From NCBI RefSeq assembly GCF_003384935.1, contig NZ_QTTQ01000009.1, forward strand, positions 1 to 64,000: DNA of 64,000 bases, given 5' to 3'. Positions 35,843 to 45,584 of the stretch are shown in pieces. The notes beneath the pieces are model-generated. The model ran no database searches and was not told the origin of the DNA. It saw only the letters and a list, made by a program, of their open reading frames with translations. Both the position numbers and the translations under genes were made by a program. Numbering within the stretch: position 1 is the stretch's first letter; the number at the start of each line of letters is the position of its first letter. The DNA comes from Lutibacter oceani (GTDB lineage: Bacteria > Bacteroidota > Bacteroidia > Flavobacteriales > Flavobacteriaceae).

Positions 35843-37138
35843 TTAGTTTAAAATTATAAAACCTACAATTCCTGCAATAAGAATAAAACTATAGCCTATA
35901 ATTACATATTTTTTTAAATCTTTACTGCCTATCCAAATTGCAATTCCAATTTTCATAATTGTATTTGAAAGTGTTGCTAATAAGATAGCATTTTGAGCAG
36001 TTAAAAAATTAATAGTTGAGCCACCTAATTTAGAAACTGAAATTGCAATAGCATCAATATCTGTTAAAGCACTTAAAGTACTTGAAATATAAATCCCTTT
36101 AGCCCCATAAGTAGCACTTGCATAACTTATAAGCATTAATATTCCTATATAAAAAATTCCAAAAAAAACTGCATTTTTAATATTTAAAGGATCTTCTAAT
36201 AATTTCATTTTTTCATTAAAATTTGGTTTTGAAACTTGCTTTTTATAAAAGAAAAATGTGGTTCCTAAAGCAGTTAAAAACACTATTAATAAAGGAAGTA
36301 GTAGCCCATTTAACATTTTTGAATTAAAAATATATACCCATAAAAACATTCTGATAACCATAATGGTTGCAGCAGCAAAAATACCAACAGCGTAATTTTG
36401 TGAAAGCGATGGGTTTTCTTTACTTTTTTTTGAAAATGTTAAGGTTATAACCGTACTAGATACAAAGCCTCCAAATAAACTAGTTAATAATATGCCTTTA
36501 TTGGCTCCTAAAAACTTCATTAAAACATATCCTACAAAACCAATACCTGATGTTAACACAATTATCCAACCTATTTCTCTTGGGTTAATAATATTGTAAG
36601 GACCAAAATAATTGTTTGGTAAAAAAGGTAAAATTAAAAGTGCAATTACTACAAAACGAACAAAAGCATATAATTCCTTTTGTGTTAGTTGCCCAATAAT
36701 TGTTCTTAATTTAACTTTAAGAGACAATAAAACTACTGTAATAACAGTAAGAGCCAAACTTGCATTAATATTACCTACTAATATTAATGCACCTAATAAA
36801 AAAGTTAAAATTGTGGCAAATTCGGTAGTACCTCCAATACTTCCTTTTTGTGATGTTACCCAATAGGAGACTGCTACAATGAATACAACACTAAAAAAAC
36901 CTGCAATAAAAATCCAATATGTAAAAATAATACCCATTAATGCCGTTAAAAACCCTAATAAGGCAACTAATGTAAAAGTGCGAACACCCGCAAATATTTC
37001 TATCTTTTCAGAAAATTGTGAGAATTCACGTTCTAAACCTAAAACAAGACCAACACCAATAGTTACTAACATTCTTATTAGAAAATCAAGCTGAGTAAGT
37101 TCAAAATTTTCAAGTTGTAAAATAAAATTATCATCCAC
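35843..37138 (-). CDS. MgtC/SapB-DUF4010 membrane protein
   Basis: This polytopic inner-membrane protein has 431 residues. The N-terminal part (about 15-145) is MgtC-like, with RMLVTIGVGLVLGLEREFSQFSE and GVRTFTLVALLGFL. The remainder is the DUF4010 helix bundle, with ILPFLPNNYFGPYNIINPREIGWIIVLTSGIGFVGYVLMKFLGANKG split by short loops. The family is linked to magnesium or low-pH stress, with no defined transport activity. It is the last gene of the 13-gene leftward operon, 60 nt after the previous gene. Confidence 0.82.
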   Translation of the reverse strand: MDDNFILQLENFELTQLDFLIRMLVTIGVGLVLGLEREFSQFSEKIEIFAGVRTFTLVALLGFLTALMGIIFTYWIFIAGFFSVVFIVAVSYWVTSQKGSIGGTTEFATILTFLLGALILVGNINASLALTVITVVLLSLKVKLRTIIGQLTQKELYAFVRFVVIALLILPFLPNNYFGPYNIINPREIGWIIVLTSGIGFVGYVLMKFLGANKGILLTSLFGGFVSSTVITLTFSKKSKENPSLSQNYAVGIFAAATIMVIRMFLWVYIFNSKMLNGLLLPLLIVFLTALGTTFFFYKKQVSKPNFNEKMKLLEDPLNIKNAVFFGIFYIGILMLISYASATYGAKGIYISSTLSALTDIDAIAISVSKLGGSTINFLTAQNAILLATLSNTIMKIGIAIWIGSKDLKKYVIIGYSFILIAGIVGFIILN

Positions 37139-37198
37139 TGAAGTAGCTTTAGGTTACACAAACTTTAAAATTTAACTATTTAAAAGTGTTAAAAAAAA

Positions 37199-37585
37199 TT
37201 ACATATACTTTGAAAGAAAACGATAAAATTCTTTTTTTAGATCGGTATATATTCGTCTTTGAGTATCCATATGATTTCTAAATTCAATATGTTTTTTAAC
37301 TAAAGGCTGATCGAGCACATCCTCTCCTTTTTTAAAATGTGCAGCAATGTTGGTTTCGTGTGCAATAATATCTTCCTGAAACTTATCAATAATGCTTTCC
37401 TGAATAAAAAACTGATTTTGATAATGTTCTAATTGCGCCAACACCTTTTTATCAGTCCACCTGTTTACAAGTTCACTTAATCTATTTTTAAAAGATTTTA
37501 TTTCATCCTCCCAAAAAAAGAGTTCTCGTCTCCATTGTTTGTGCTCAAAATACAAATCTGAATTATAAATAATTGCTGTTTCCAT
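37199..37585 (-). CDS. Helical hypothetical protein, paralogue of the 149-residue protein
   Basis: The 128 residues are almost entirely helical and charged. No signal peptide is present. The W-x-x-EL-x-F-W-x-DEI-x-x-F motif near residues 18-32 recalls W-x-SDL-x-F-Y-x-DDL-x-F-L in the 149-residue protein at 43767, and the overall length and helix pattern agree. I do not recognise a function. It is 17 nt after ftsH. Confidence 0.6.
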   Translation of the reverse strand: METAIIYNSDLYFEHKQWRRELFFWEDEIKSFKNRLSELVNRWTDKKVLAQLEHYQNQFFIQESIIDKFQEDIIAHETNIAAHFKKGEDVLDQPLVKKHIEFRNHMDTQRRIYTDLKKEFYRFLSKYM

Positions 37586-37602
37586 AATATTGATTTTTTA
37601 TG

Positions 37603-39555
37603 TTAATCTTTTATATTTAGTGGTAATTCCTTGGTTCGTTTTCCTAATATTTTTTCGAGATCTTCCAAATAAACAACTTCTTTTTTTAATAATAATTTTG
37701 CCAAAAGGAGTAACTCATTTTTATGTTCTTCTAATACATTTTTTGCTCTTTTATAAGATTTGGTAATTAAATCCTGCACTTCCTTATCTATTAATTTTGC
37801 CATATTTTCACTGTAAGGTTTTCCTAAAAAGCGTTCATTTTCACCTGTAGAATCGTAAAAACTTAAAGGACCAAGCTCTTCATCTAACCCATAAAAAGCA
37901 ACCATATTATATGCCTGTTTGGTCACTTTTTCCAAATCATCTAAAGCACCAGAAGAAACTTCATTAAAAACAATTTCTTCTGCTGCCCTGCCACCAAGTA
38001 ATGCACAAATTTGATCTAAAAATTGCGGTTTAGTTATAATTTGATGTTCTTCAGGAAGATACCAAGCTGAACCCAGTGATTTTCCTCTTGGAATTATTGA
38101 AACTTTTACTAATGAATCTACATTTTCCAAATACCAACTAACTACTGCATGACCTGCTTCATGATTTGCTATAATTTGTTTTTCTGCAATGGAAATTATT
38201 TTGCCTTTACGTTCCAATCCACCAACCACTCTATCTCTTGCTTCCATAAAATCTTCTTGATCAACATGTTCCTTTTTTTTACGGGCAGCAATTAAAGCAG
38301 CTTCATTACATATATTAGCAATATCTGCTCCTGAAAAACCTGGACTTAACGAGGCTAATAAATCTACATCAACATTTTTGGATTTTTTTATAGGTTTTAA
38401 ATGCACTTCAAAAATCTCAATGCGCTCTTGTTTATTAGGTAATTCTAAATAAATATGACGGTCAAATCTTCCTGGACGCAACAAGGCTTTATCTAAAATA
38501 TCTGCCCTGTTGGTGGCTGCCAATACAATAACACCTGTATTAGTTCCAAAACCATCTAATTCTGTTAATAACTGATTTAAAGTATTCTCTCTTTCATCAT
38601 TTGCATGAAAAGCATTTGCCTTGCTACGTGTACGCCCAACAGCATCTATTTCATCAATAAAAATAATACTTGGTGCTTTCTCTTTGGCTTGTTTAAATAA
38701 ATCTCTTACACGAGAGGCTCCAACACCAACAAACATTTCTACAAATTCTGAACCTGATAATGAAAAAAAAGGAACTTTAGCTTCACCTGCAACTGCTTTT
38801 GCCATTAAAGTTTTACCTGTGCCCGTAGGGCCAACAAGCATTACTCCTTTTGGTATTTTTGCACCTAATTTAGTATACGTTTCTGGGTTTTTAAGAAAAT
38901 CTACAATTTCTTCAACTTCTTTTTTAGCTTCTCTCAAACCAGCTACATCTTTAAAAGTTACTTTACTTTTAATGTCTTTGTCAATTAATTTTGCAGTAGT
39001 TTTTCCAAAATTAAATACAGAACTTCCAATGGTGCTTTTTCCCATTCCTTTAAACATAAATATCCAAAATAAAATTAGAATTCCAAATGGTAATAACCAT
39101 GTTAAAACACTTGTCCAATCAGCTCTATTCTGATATATTACTTCAACCTTTTCATCTTGTAAAAAATTTTGTTGTGCTTGTTGTAACTTATCTTCAAAGC
39201 TATCAACAGAACCTATTTGAAGAGTATAATGTGGTCCTACTTTTGAAGCTAAAGCATTTTTTGAAATTTCAATATATTTCGGATCGTTAAGCTTTTCCGA
39301 TTTAATGTAGATTTCTGCTATTTCTTTATTTACAACTATAATTTGCGCAACATCATGCGTACTTAACATTGTTTTTTCAAATTTTAACCAACTAATTTCT
39401 TTAGTTTTAACAAGTGGATTTATAACTATTAACAGCAGCATTAATAGTATAAATAAAATATACATCCAATTAGGATTAAAACCAATTGAAGGCTTTTTCG
39501 GGTTTTTATTTTCCGATATTTTATTGTTTTCGCTATTTTTTAAATTTTCAATCAT
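37603..39555 (-). CDS. ftsH: ATP-dependent zinc metalloprotease FtsH
   Basis: This membrane AAA+ protease has 650 residues and degrades misfolded or unassembled membrane proteins. Two N-terminal helices (about 30-48 and 148-168) bracket a periplasmic domain. The AAA module follows, with Walker A GPTGTGKT near 242, Walker [12 protein letters not shown] and the [13 protein letters not shown]. The zinc site is HEAGH near 464. Its position in a stress operon suggests an accessory copy next to a housekeeping ftsH elsewhere, which cannot be confirmed here. The start overlaps the AhpD-like gene by 4 nt. Confidence 0.93.
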   Translation of the reverse strand: MIENLKNSENNKISENKNPKKPSIGFNPNWMYILFILLMLLLIVINPLVKTKEISWLKFEKTMLSTHDVAQIIVVNKEIAEIYIKSEKLNDPKYIEISKNALASKVGPHYTLQIGSVDSFEDKLQQAQQNFLQDEKVEVIYQNRADWTSVLTWLLPFGILILFWIFMFKGMGKSTIGSSVFNFGKTTAKLIDKDIKSKVTFKDVAGLREAKKEVEEIVDFLKNPETYTKLGAKIPKGVMLVGPTGTGKTLMAKAVAGEAKVPFFSLSGSEFVEMFVGVGASRVRDLFKQAKEKAPSIIFIDEIDAVGRTRSKANAFHANDERENTLNQLLTELDGFGTNTGVIVLAATNRADILDKALLRPGRFDRHIYLELPNKQERIEIFEVHLKPIKKSKNVDVDLLASLSPGFSGADIANICNEAALIAARKKKEHVDQEDFMEARDRVVGGLERKGKIISIAEKQIIANHEAGHAVVSWYLENVDSLVKVSIIPRGKSLGSAWYLPEEHQIITKPQFLDQICALLGGRAAEEIVFNEVSSGALDDLEKVTKQAYNMVAFYGLDEELGPLSFYDSTGENERFLGKPYSENMAKLIDKEVQDLITKSYKRAKNVLEEHKNELLLLAKLLLKKEVVYLEDLEKILGKRTKELPLNIKD

Positions 39556-39902
39556 TTTTCAATAACAGTGTATTGATTTAATGCTTCTAATGCTTGGCAA
39601 CCATAAACCATGGACTGTTCTCCTCCCATAAATATTGCTACCTCTATAGTTTCCATAATTTCTGAACTAGTAGCTCCAGCTTTTAATGCATCATTTACAT
39701 GAAAGGCAATACAACCATTACATTTCACAGAAATTGCTATACCCAAAGCAATTAATTCTTTTGTTTTTTCAGTTAACACTCCATCTTTTATAATTTTCAT
39801 ATGAAGCTTATTAAAACTACTCATTGTTGAAGGCATATATTGTTCTAATTCTTCCTTCAACTTTTCCAAATCGTTATAATATTTACAATAATCCTTAGTC
39901 AT
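39552..39902 (-). CDS. Carboxymuconolactone decarboxylase-family (AhpD-like) protein
   Basis: The 116 residues form one CMD domain. The redox motif CNGC followed by IAFHV gives the AhpD-type Cys-x-x-Cys-x3-His centre, so thiol peroxidase or disulfide reductase activity is likelier than decarboxylation. The end overlaps ftsH by 4 nt and the Arsc-like gene lies 19 nt upstream. Confidence 0.88.
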   Translation of the reverse strand: MTKDYCKYYNDLEKLKEELEQYMPSTMSSFNKLHMKIIKDGVLTEKTKELIALGIAISVKCNGCIAFHVNDALKAGATSSEIMETIEVAIFMGGEQSMVYGCQALEALNQYTVIEK

Positions 39903-39921
39903 GACTTAAACTTTTAGGTGG

Positions 39922-40287
39922 TTAAATTTTAATTATATCTGAAGGAGTTTCAACTAAAATGATTTTATCACCTCTTAATGCAATAGGTTGCTTCATTATT
40001 TCAGGGTTCTTTTTAATCATTTTTATCCAATCTTCTGAAGAAAATTTATGATATTCAAATTTTGATTTATATGATGGATGTTCTTGGTTTACTAAATCTT
40101 TAATTTCAATTTTTAATTTTGCAGCCAGTTCAGCTATTTGAGTTCCTGTTAATGGGGTTTTTAAAATATCTATTTCTTGTATTGGTAAACCTTCTGCCTT
40201 CGCATAGGCTAAAGCTTGTTTTGCTCTTGAAGAATTTGAGCTATAAAACAAGGTTATTTGTCTTTCTGATGTTGCTATTTCTCCCAT
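39922..40287 (-). CDS. ArsC/Spx-fold protein lacking the catalytic cysteine
   Basis: The 121 residues fit the ArsC thioredoxin-like family: an IDILKTPLTGTQIAELAAKL segment and a C-terminal IMKQPIALRGDKIILVETP that matches the family's RPI block. The active-site loop reads YSSNSSRAKQ where arsenate reductases have Cys, and no cysteine occurs anywhere in the protein. Arsenate reduction is therefore not expected. A binding or regulatory role is possible. Confidence 0.75.
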   Translation of the reverse strand: MGEIATSERQITLFYSSNSSRAKQALAYAKAEGLPIQEIDILKTPLTGTQIAELAAKLKIEIKDLVNQEHPSYKSKFEYHKFSSEDWIKMIKKNPEIMKQPIALRGDKIILVETPSDIIKI

Positions 40288-40314
40288 AATTATAAATTTA
40301 AGTCACTCTTTAAA

Positions 40315-40530
40315 TTATTTATTTTTTGAATGTGTTTCTAAATGATGTTTTAATAATTGCTTTAAACTTTCCAAATAATCCTGCATTAATTTTTTATTAA
40401 TATTAGGTTGATTCTTAGAAGGAATTGTGATAGGATTCTCATCTAAAAACCGGTATAATTCTGGATATTCTGTTTCAATTTTATAAGTTAATGCTGTTAT
40501 TTCATTTTCTATTTCCTGTATACTTTTCAT
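40315..40530 (-). CDS. Small helical hypothetical protein
   Basis: The 71 residues are charged and helical, with MKSIQEIENEITALTYKI followed by PELYRFLDENPITIP and a Lys-rich end. I do not recognise a named family. The 27-nt gaps on both sides and a good ATG support a real gene of the operon. Confidence 0.6.
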   Translation of the reverse strand: MKSIQEIENEITALTYKIETEYPELYRFLDENPITIPSKNQPNINKKLMQDYLESLKQLLKHHLETHSKNK

Positions 40531-40557
40531 TAGAATTAATTTAATTTAAACACTTCT

Positions 40558-41775
40558 TTATTCATATCTTAGAGCATCTATTGGATTTAATTTTGCAGCT
40601 TTACGTGCTGGAAAATACCCAAAAGCAATACCCACCAATGCTGAAAATCCAAAACCAATAAGTATGGAATACATGGCTGTTGGAATATAGAAGTCTGTTA
40701 TTTTATAAATAATTTGATTTCCAACAACACCCAATAAAACACCAAATAAACCTCCCACTAAACTCAATGTAATTGCTTCAATTAAAAACTGAATTAAAAT
40801 ATCACTTTCTCTAGCTCCAATAGCCAGTCGGGTACCTATTTCTCTGGTACGCTCAGTTACCGAAACCAGCATAATATTCATAATTCCAATACCTCCAACA
40901 AGCAAGGATATACTTGCTATTGCTCCTAAAAGTATTGTAAGTATACCTGTAATATTTCCCGTTATTTCCTGAAGTTCAACCTGAGTAGTAATTTCAAAAT
41001 CATTTTCTTCTCCTTCTAAAATTCTGTGAGATTCTCTTAGTAATTCGGCAGCCTCAATCTTAGCTTCTGAAATACAATTTTCATTTAATGCGCTTGCCAT
41101 AATCATATCATAACCTCTGCGTCTACCATGCAAGCGATTTTGAACTGTAGTATAAGGAGCTATAATTAAATCATCTTGATCTTGTCCCATAGCACCTTGC
41201 CCTTCCTCTTTTAACAAGCCAACAACAGTAAACGGAATTTTATCAATTCTAATTTTTCGCCCAATTGGATCCAGATTTACAAATAACTCTTCCCTATTGG
41301 TTTCTCCAATTACACAAACCTTACTTGCATTTTTTACATCTTCTTCTTTAAAAAAATCTCCAGAATACAATTCTCTGCTCAATACATCAAAATATTCATT
41401 AGACACTCCATAAATTGCAGTAGATTTATATCCATTTGGCCCAATAGCTTGTGCTCCAACAACAATAATAGGTGACAATTTTGAAATAAAAACAGCATTT
41501 TTTTGTAAAATATCAAAATCTCTTTTATCTATTGGTTTTCCCATTCTAACATTTGAACCTCCTCTGTGCTCCATTTTAGTATAAATCATTAATAAATTTG
41601 ACCCTAAACCTGAAATTTGATCTTGTACTTGTTTTGTAGCTCCTTCACCTGCAGAAATAGTCATAATTACTGCTCCAACACCTATTATAATTCCAAGTAT
41701 TGTTAGTAAACTTCTAGATCGGTTTTTATTAATGGCTTTTAATGCCACTTTAAAAGTTTTTAATAACTGATGCAT
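40558..41775 (-). CDS. MacB-type ABC transporter permease
   Basis: This 405-residue permease has a first helix after NKNRSRSLLTILGIIIGVGAVIMTISAGEGA, a large periplasmic MacB domain (about 45-280) and three C-terminal helices, with SVTERTREIGTRLAIGARESDI as the FtsX/MacB coupling motif. It lacks the fused ATPase; that is the preceding gene. With the HlyD-like adaptor it forms a tripartite exporter; the TolC-like channel is not in the window. The substrate is unknown. Confidence 0.9.
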   Translation of the reverse strand: MHQLLKTFKVALKAINKNRSRSLLTILGIIIGVGAVIMTISAGEGATKQVQDQISGLGSNLLMIYTKMEHRGGSNVRMGKPIDKRDFDILQKNAVFISKLSPIIVVGAQAIGPNGYKSTAIYGVSNEYFDVLSRELYSGDFFKEEDVKNASKVCVIGETNREELFVNLDPIGRKIRIDKIPFTVVGLLKEEGQGAMGQDQDDLIIAPYTTVQNRLHGRRRGYDMIMASALNENCISEAKIEAAELLRESHRILEGEENDFEITTQVELQEITGNITGILTILLGAIASISLLVGGIGIMNIMLVSVTERTREIGTRLAIGARESDILIQFLIEAITLSLVGGLFGVLLGVVGNQIIYKITDFYIPTAMYSILIGFGFSALVGIAFGYFPARKAAKLNPIDALRYE

Positions 41776-41785
41776 AATTTTATGC

Positions 41786-42529
41786 TTAACTAGTTAATTC
41801 TAAATCTAATAATGCCTGCTCTTTAGTACTCCTGTTTTTTATAAATTCGTCAGTTAAAACCTTGCCATCACGCAAATAAATCATTCGTTTTGCAAACTGT
41901 GCAATTTCAGGTTCATGAGTAATCATTACAATGGTTTTTCCTTTATTATTAAGTTTTACAAAAAGATCAGCAACATCTATACTTGCCTTACTATCTAAAT
42001 TTCCAGTTGCTTCATCAGAAAGAATAAGTGCCGGATCATTTACTAAAGCTCTTGCAATTGCAACTCTTTGTTGTTCTCCTCCCGAAAGCTGGTTAGTTCT
42101 ATGGTAAATTCTATCAGCCAATCCTACCAATTCCAAAGCTTGCCGCGCTATTTCTTTTGAATTAGAAAACCTCCCAGTTCTATCATAAACCAATGGCAAC
42201 TCTACATTTTCCAAAGCAGTTGTTCTAGACAATAAATTGTAACTTTGAAATATAAATCCTATTTTTTGATTTCTTATATCAGCTAATTGATTCTTATTCA
42301 GCATATTTACATGAACATTATCTAAATAGTAATCTCCTGAAGTAGGTTTATCTAAACATCCTAAAATATTTAAAAGCGTAGATTTACCAGATCCTGAAGC
42401 TCCCATAATAGCTACAAATTCCCCCTCTACAATAATTAAATCTATATCTGTAAGTGCATGTACTTCTATTTCACCATTTTTAAATACACGACTTACTTTT
42501 TTTGTTTCTATGACTTTTTTTGCAGTCAT
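41786..42529 (-). CDS. ABC transporter ATP-binding protein (MacB/LolD type)
   Basis: The 247 residues have Walker A GASGSGKST, Q-loop FIFQSYNLL, signature LSGGEQQRVAIARAL, Walker B LILSDEATGNLD and the switch His in MITHEPE. The family energises mechanotransmission by MacB permeases. It lies 10 nt before the permease and 5 nt after the adaptor gene. Confidence 0.93.
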   Translation of the reverse strand: MTAKKVIETKKVSRVFKNGEIEVHALTDIDLIIVEGEFVAIMGASGSGKSTLLNILGCLDKPTSGDYYLDNVHVNMLNKNQLADIRNQKIGFIFQSYNLLSRTTALENVELPLVYDRTGRFSNSKEIARQALELVGLADRIYHRTNQLSGGEQQRVAIARALVNDPALILSDEATGNLDSKASIDVADLFVKLNNKGKTIVMITHEPEIAQFAKRMIYLRDGKVLTDEFIKNRSTKEQALLDLELTS

Positions 42530-42534
42530 ATTTT

Positions 42535-43770
42535 TTACTTTTTAGATTTAATTCCATTTATAACATTAAAATCTTCTTTTATTTCTGAACCATTCAAAAC
42601 ACTTTTAATTTCAGATTTTAAACCCGTTTTAATACCTGTTTCAATAAATTTAAAATCAAGTTTACCATTTGAATTTTTAAAGAATAAGATATTTACATTT
42701 GGCGGCAACATTTTTTTAAAATTAGCTGGAGTGTACAATTCATCATTATCTATTGATAAATTAAATTTTTGGTAAACACTATCTTTAAGTAATGTTTTAG
42801 ATTTTTCCTTTAACAAAGTTTTTAGTTGTTTCAACATAACTTCATTAGGTCTAAACCGTAATGCTGAGTTATTAACTAACAATACATTTTTAGCAGAATT
42901 TATAATAAACTCCAAATTAGCTGTCATACCAGGTAATAATAAGCCTTTTTCATTATCAACATCTACAACCACCTGATAATTAACAACATTACTTATTTCA
43001 ATTGGTTGAAGCCTTATCTGACTAACAATACCGTAAAATTCCTTTTCGGAATATGTTTGTACAGAAAATCGAACTTTCATACTATCACTTATAAAACCAA
43101 TATCGCTTTCATCAACATCAGCCAAAATTTGCATTTTAGAGAGATCCTCAGCTATAATAAACATTTTTGGGGTAGAAAATGATGCTGCTACTGTTTGTCC
43201 TTCCTCAACACTTCGTTCAGTAATTGTACCATTTATGGGTGATGTTATATGAGCATAACCAATATTTACTTTTATACTATTAACAGCTGCTTCTGCAGCC
43301 TTTTTTGCTCCAATTGCCTGATTGTAAACATATTCAGAGTTAGCAAACTCTTTTTCAGAAATTACTCCTTTTTCAAATAACCCTTTATTACGATTATATT
43401 CCGTTTTTAAGTGATTTAATTGTGTTTCACTTACAGCTAAATTTGCTTGTGCACTAATTAAGCTGGTGTTTAGCAATTTTAAATCCATTTCAGCTAACAA
43501 CTGCCCTGCTTTTACTTTATCATTATAATCAACATAGATTTTTTTAATGGTTCCTGATATTTGCGTACCAACTTCAACGGTATTTATGGCTTCTAAAGTT
43601 CCAGTGCTGGAAACAATAGCCTCAATAGAGCCTCTTTCCAATTTTGTAAATACAAAGTCAATATTTTTAGCATCTAATTTTGGTTTAGAAATAAAATAGA
43701 TAACTACTGCAATACATAAAATGCCTAAAAAAATCCATTTATTTTTTTTCATTAAAACACAATTAATCAA
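42535..43770 (-). CDS. HlyD/MacA-like periplasmic adaptor
   Basis: This 411-residue protein has an N-terminal membrane anchor (about 8-28). The lipoyl/barrel-sandwich half (VEVGTQISGTIKKIYVDYNDKVKAGQLLAEMD), a helical hairpin (about 100-165), the second half HITSPINGTITERSVEEGQTVAAS and beta-barrel parts follow. An unusual extended region (about 315-370) interrupts the C-terminal domain. It overlaps the upstream gene by 4 nt. Confidence 0.88.
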   Translation of the reverse strand: MINCVLMKKNKWIFLGILCIAVVIYFISKPKLDAKNIDFVFTKLERGSIEAIVSSTGTLEAINTVEVGTQISGTIKKIYVDYNDKVKAGQLLAEMDLKLLNTSLISAQANLAVSETQLNHLKTEYNRNKGLFEKGVISEKEFANSEYVYNQAIGAKKAAEAAVNSIKVNIGYAHITSPINGTITERSVEEGQTVAASFSTPKMFIIAEDLSKMQILADVDESDIGFISDSMKVRFSVQTYSEKEFYGIVSQIRLQPIEISNVVNYQVVVDVDNEKGLLLPGMTANLEFIINSAKNVLLVNNSALRFRPNEVMLKQLKTLLKEKSKTLLKDSVYQKFNLSIDNDELYTPANFKKMLPPNVNILFFKNSNGKLDFKFIETGIKTGLKSEIKSVLNGSEIKEDFNVINGIKSKK

Positions 43771-44216
43771 CTATTTAACTGACGTACCATTTCTTCACTT
43801 TCAATTACATGTTCAGTTATAGTAAAAATATTTTTTCTGTTTTTTCTAAAATCTTTAATAAATTTTGAAATATCATCTTCCAAGGTTTGATGCTCTGTTC
43901 TAAATTGATGTGAATCATATTTAAAAGGATCATCAATTAAACCTGCTAAATGTGATAGATGTTTATTCACTTTTTCAAGTAAATTAGAACATTGCTTTGT
44001 TATTTTAACCAAACTCAATTCAATTTCCCTCACTTTAACAATATTTTCTTCTTTTGAAAGCCAAATGAAGTATTTATCTATTAGATGATCTAAAAATTTT
44101 AAGTCATCCTGATAAAATAAAAGATCTGATTTCCAATGTTCTGTTAGGACATACAAATCTTGCCAGTCGGCATCAAAAATATATGTTCCATTAGGTCGGT
44201 TTCTTAAATCACTCAT
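43767..44216 (-). CDS. Helical hypothetical protein, paralogue of the 128-residue protein
   Basis: The 149 residues are helical, with W-x-SDL-x-F-Y-x-DDL-x-F-L near 28-42 as in the 128-residue protein at 37199. There is no signal peptide. It lies between the lipoyl-domain gene (41 nt) and the adaptor gene (4-nt overlap). I do not recognise a function. Confidence 0.6.
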   Translation of the reverse strand: MSDLRNRPNGTYIFDADWQDLYVLTEHWKSDLLFYQDDLKFLDHLIDKYFIWLSKEENIVKVREIELSLVKITKQCSNLLEKVNKHLSHLAGLIDDPFKYDSHQFRTEHQTLEDDISKFIKDFRKNRKNIFTITEHVIESEEMVRQLNS

Positions 44217-44257
44217 TTTGCTTTAATTTAATTGTTGATAAACTTTAATACGGTTAT

Positions 44258-44509
44258 TTATACGTTTTTTTCAGTTGCAGTTGCAATTACCTGACCTCCT
44301 TTAGCAGTTTCACCTCGTTTTACTTTAACTTCATAAAGTACTCCAGAAAAAGGTGCTGGTACTTCATAAGCAACTTTATCCGTTTGCACTTCAAGTAATA
44401 ATTCATCTTTCTCAAAAGTATCACCTGAATCTTTATTCCAAAAAACAATTAAACTTTCTACAGTTTCTCCCAATTCTTTTGGAAGTACTATTTCTCTTAA
44501 ATCACCCAC
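44258..44509 (-). CDS. Free-standing lipoyl (biotinyl) domain protein
   Basis: The 83 residues are a single lipoyl domain and nothing more. The attachment lysine is Lys45 in QTDKVAYEV, with the second-half GVLYEVKVKRGETAKGGQVIA. In 2-oxoacid dehydrogenases the lipoyl domain normally sits at the N terminus of E2. Here no E2 catalytic domain or E3 follows; E1beta lies 11 nt upstream. It may serve an E2 encoded elsewhere or act as a separate swinging arm. Confidence 0.85.
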   Translation of the reverse strand: MGDLREIVLPKELGETVESLIVFWNKDSGDTFEKDELLLEVQTDKVAYEVPAPFSGVLYEVKVKRGETAKGGQVIATATEKNV

Positions 44510-44520
44510 TTTATTTTAAT

Positions 44521-45552
44521 TTAAACACTAACTAATTTTTCCACTGCATTTACTATTTTTTCTGAGTTTGGAATTACATTTTTTTCAAGTACTCGGCTAT
44601 AAGGTATTGGCACGTCTGGAATTGCTAAACGACCAATAGGAGCATTTAAATAATTAAATCCTTCAGAAGCTACAATGGCACTAATTTCTGCTGTGATTCC
44701 ATAGGATAAGTAATCTTCATCAACCACTAATAAATGATGTGTTTTTGCAACCGAATTTAAAATAGTTTCTTTATCAATTGGTTTTATAGATCTTAAATCT
44801 ACAACCTCTGCATTTATTCCTTTTTTAGCCAAAATATCTGCAGCTTTCAATGCTTCAACTGTCATCATTTGAACACCAACAATGGTAACATCTTCACCAC
44901 TTTTTACAATTTTAGATTTATTTAAAGGCACTTCGTAAGCTTGTTCTGGCACTTCTCCAAATGAAGCGTCTAACTGATCCATCCAACCAAGTCCTTGAAG
45001 CGTTTTATGAAACATAAACACTACAGGATTATTATCTCTAATTGCAGCAATTAGCATCCCTTTTATGTCGTACGGAAATGTAGGAGCTACAACTTTTAAA
45101 CCTGGTAAATGACCAAAACTTGCATATAATGTTTGAGAATGTTGAGCGGCATCACTATAACCTCCACCAACAGCTGTAAGCAACACTATTGGCAGTTTTA
45201 CATTACCTCCACTCATATAATGAATTTTTGCCATATGATTGTAAATTTGATCCATAGCAACACCATGAAAATCTACAAACATTAATTCCACTACTGGTCT
45301 TAACCCTTCTGCTGCAGCACCAATTGCTGCTCCAATAAAGCCTGTCTCTGAAATTGGAGTGTCCATCACTCTTTCTTTTCCAAATAGGTCGTATAAACCA
45401 GATGTAGAACCAAATATTCCTCCATACTTTCCAATATCTTCCCCCATTATAAATATGCTGTCATCAATATCCATTTCTTGCTTTAAAGCCTGAGCCATAG
45501 CCTTGCTTCCAGTAAGTTTTTTTATTTTTTCTAGTGTTTTTTCCATTTTCAT
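44521..45552 (-). CDS. 2-oxoacid dehydrogenase E1 beta subunit
   Basis: The 343 residues carry the transketolase pyrimidine domain (GEDIGKYGGIFGSTSGLYDLFGKERVMDTPISETGF near the start) and the C-terminal domain with EVVDLRSIKPID. It forms the heterotetramer with E1alpha. The branch resembles acetoin or branched-chain enzymes as much as pyruvate dehydrogenase, so the substrate is open. It lies 32 nt after E1alpha and 11 nt before the lipoyl domain. Confidence 0.88.
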   Translation of the reverse strand: MKMEKTLEKIKKLTGSKAMAQALKQEMDIDDSIFIMGEDIGKYGGIFGSTSGLYDLFGKERVMDTPISETGFIGAAIGAAAEGLRPVVELMFVDFHGVAMDQIYNHMAKIHYMSGGNVKLPIVLLTAVGGGYSDAAQHSQTLYASFGHLPGLKVVAPTFPYDIKGMLIAAIRDNNPVVFMFHKTLQGLGWMDQLDASFGEVPEQAYEVPLNKSKIVKSGEDVTIVGVQMMTVEALKAADILAKKGINAEVVDLRSIKPIDKETILNSVAKTHHLLVVDEDYLSYGITAEISAIVASEGFNYLNAPIGRLAIPDVPIPYSRVLEKNVIPNSEKIVNAVEKLVSV

Positions 45553-45584
45553 ATTGTTTTAACTTATGCTGTAAATAATAAAAT

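Noticed and set aside
38621-39133. 170-codon open frame opposite ftsH
   Set aside because: It is antisense to conserved FtsH motifs; its composition is that of a complement of a real gene.
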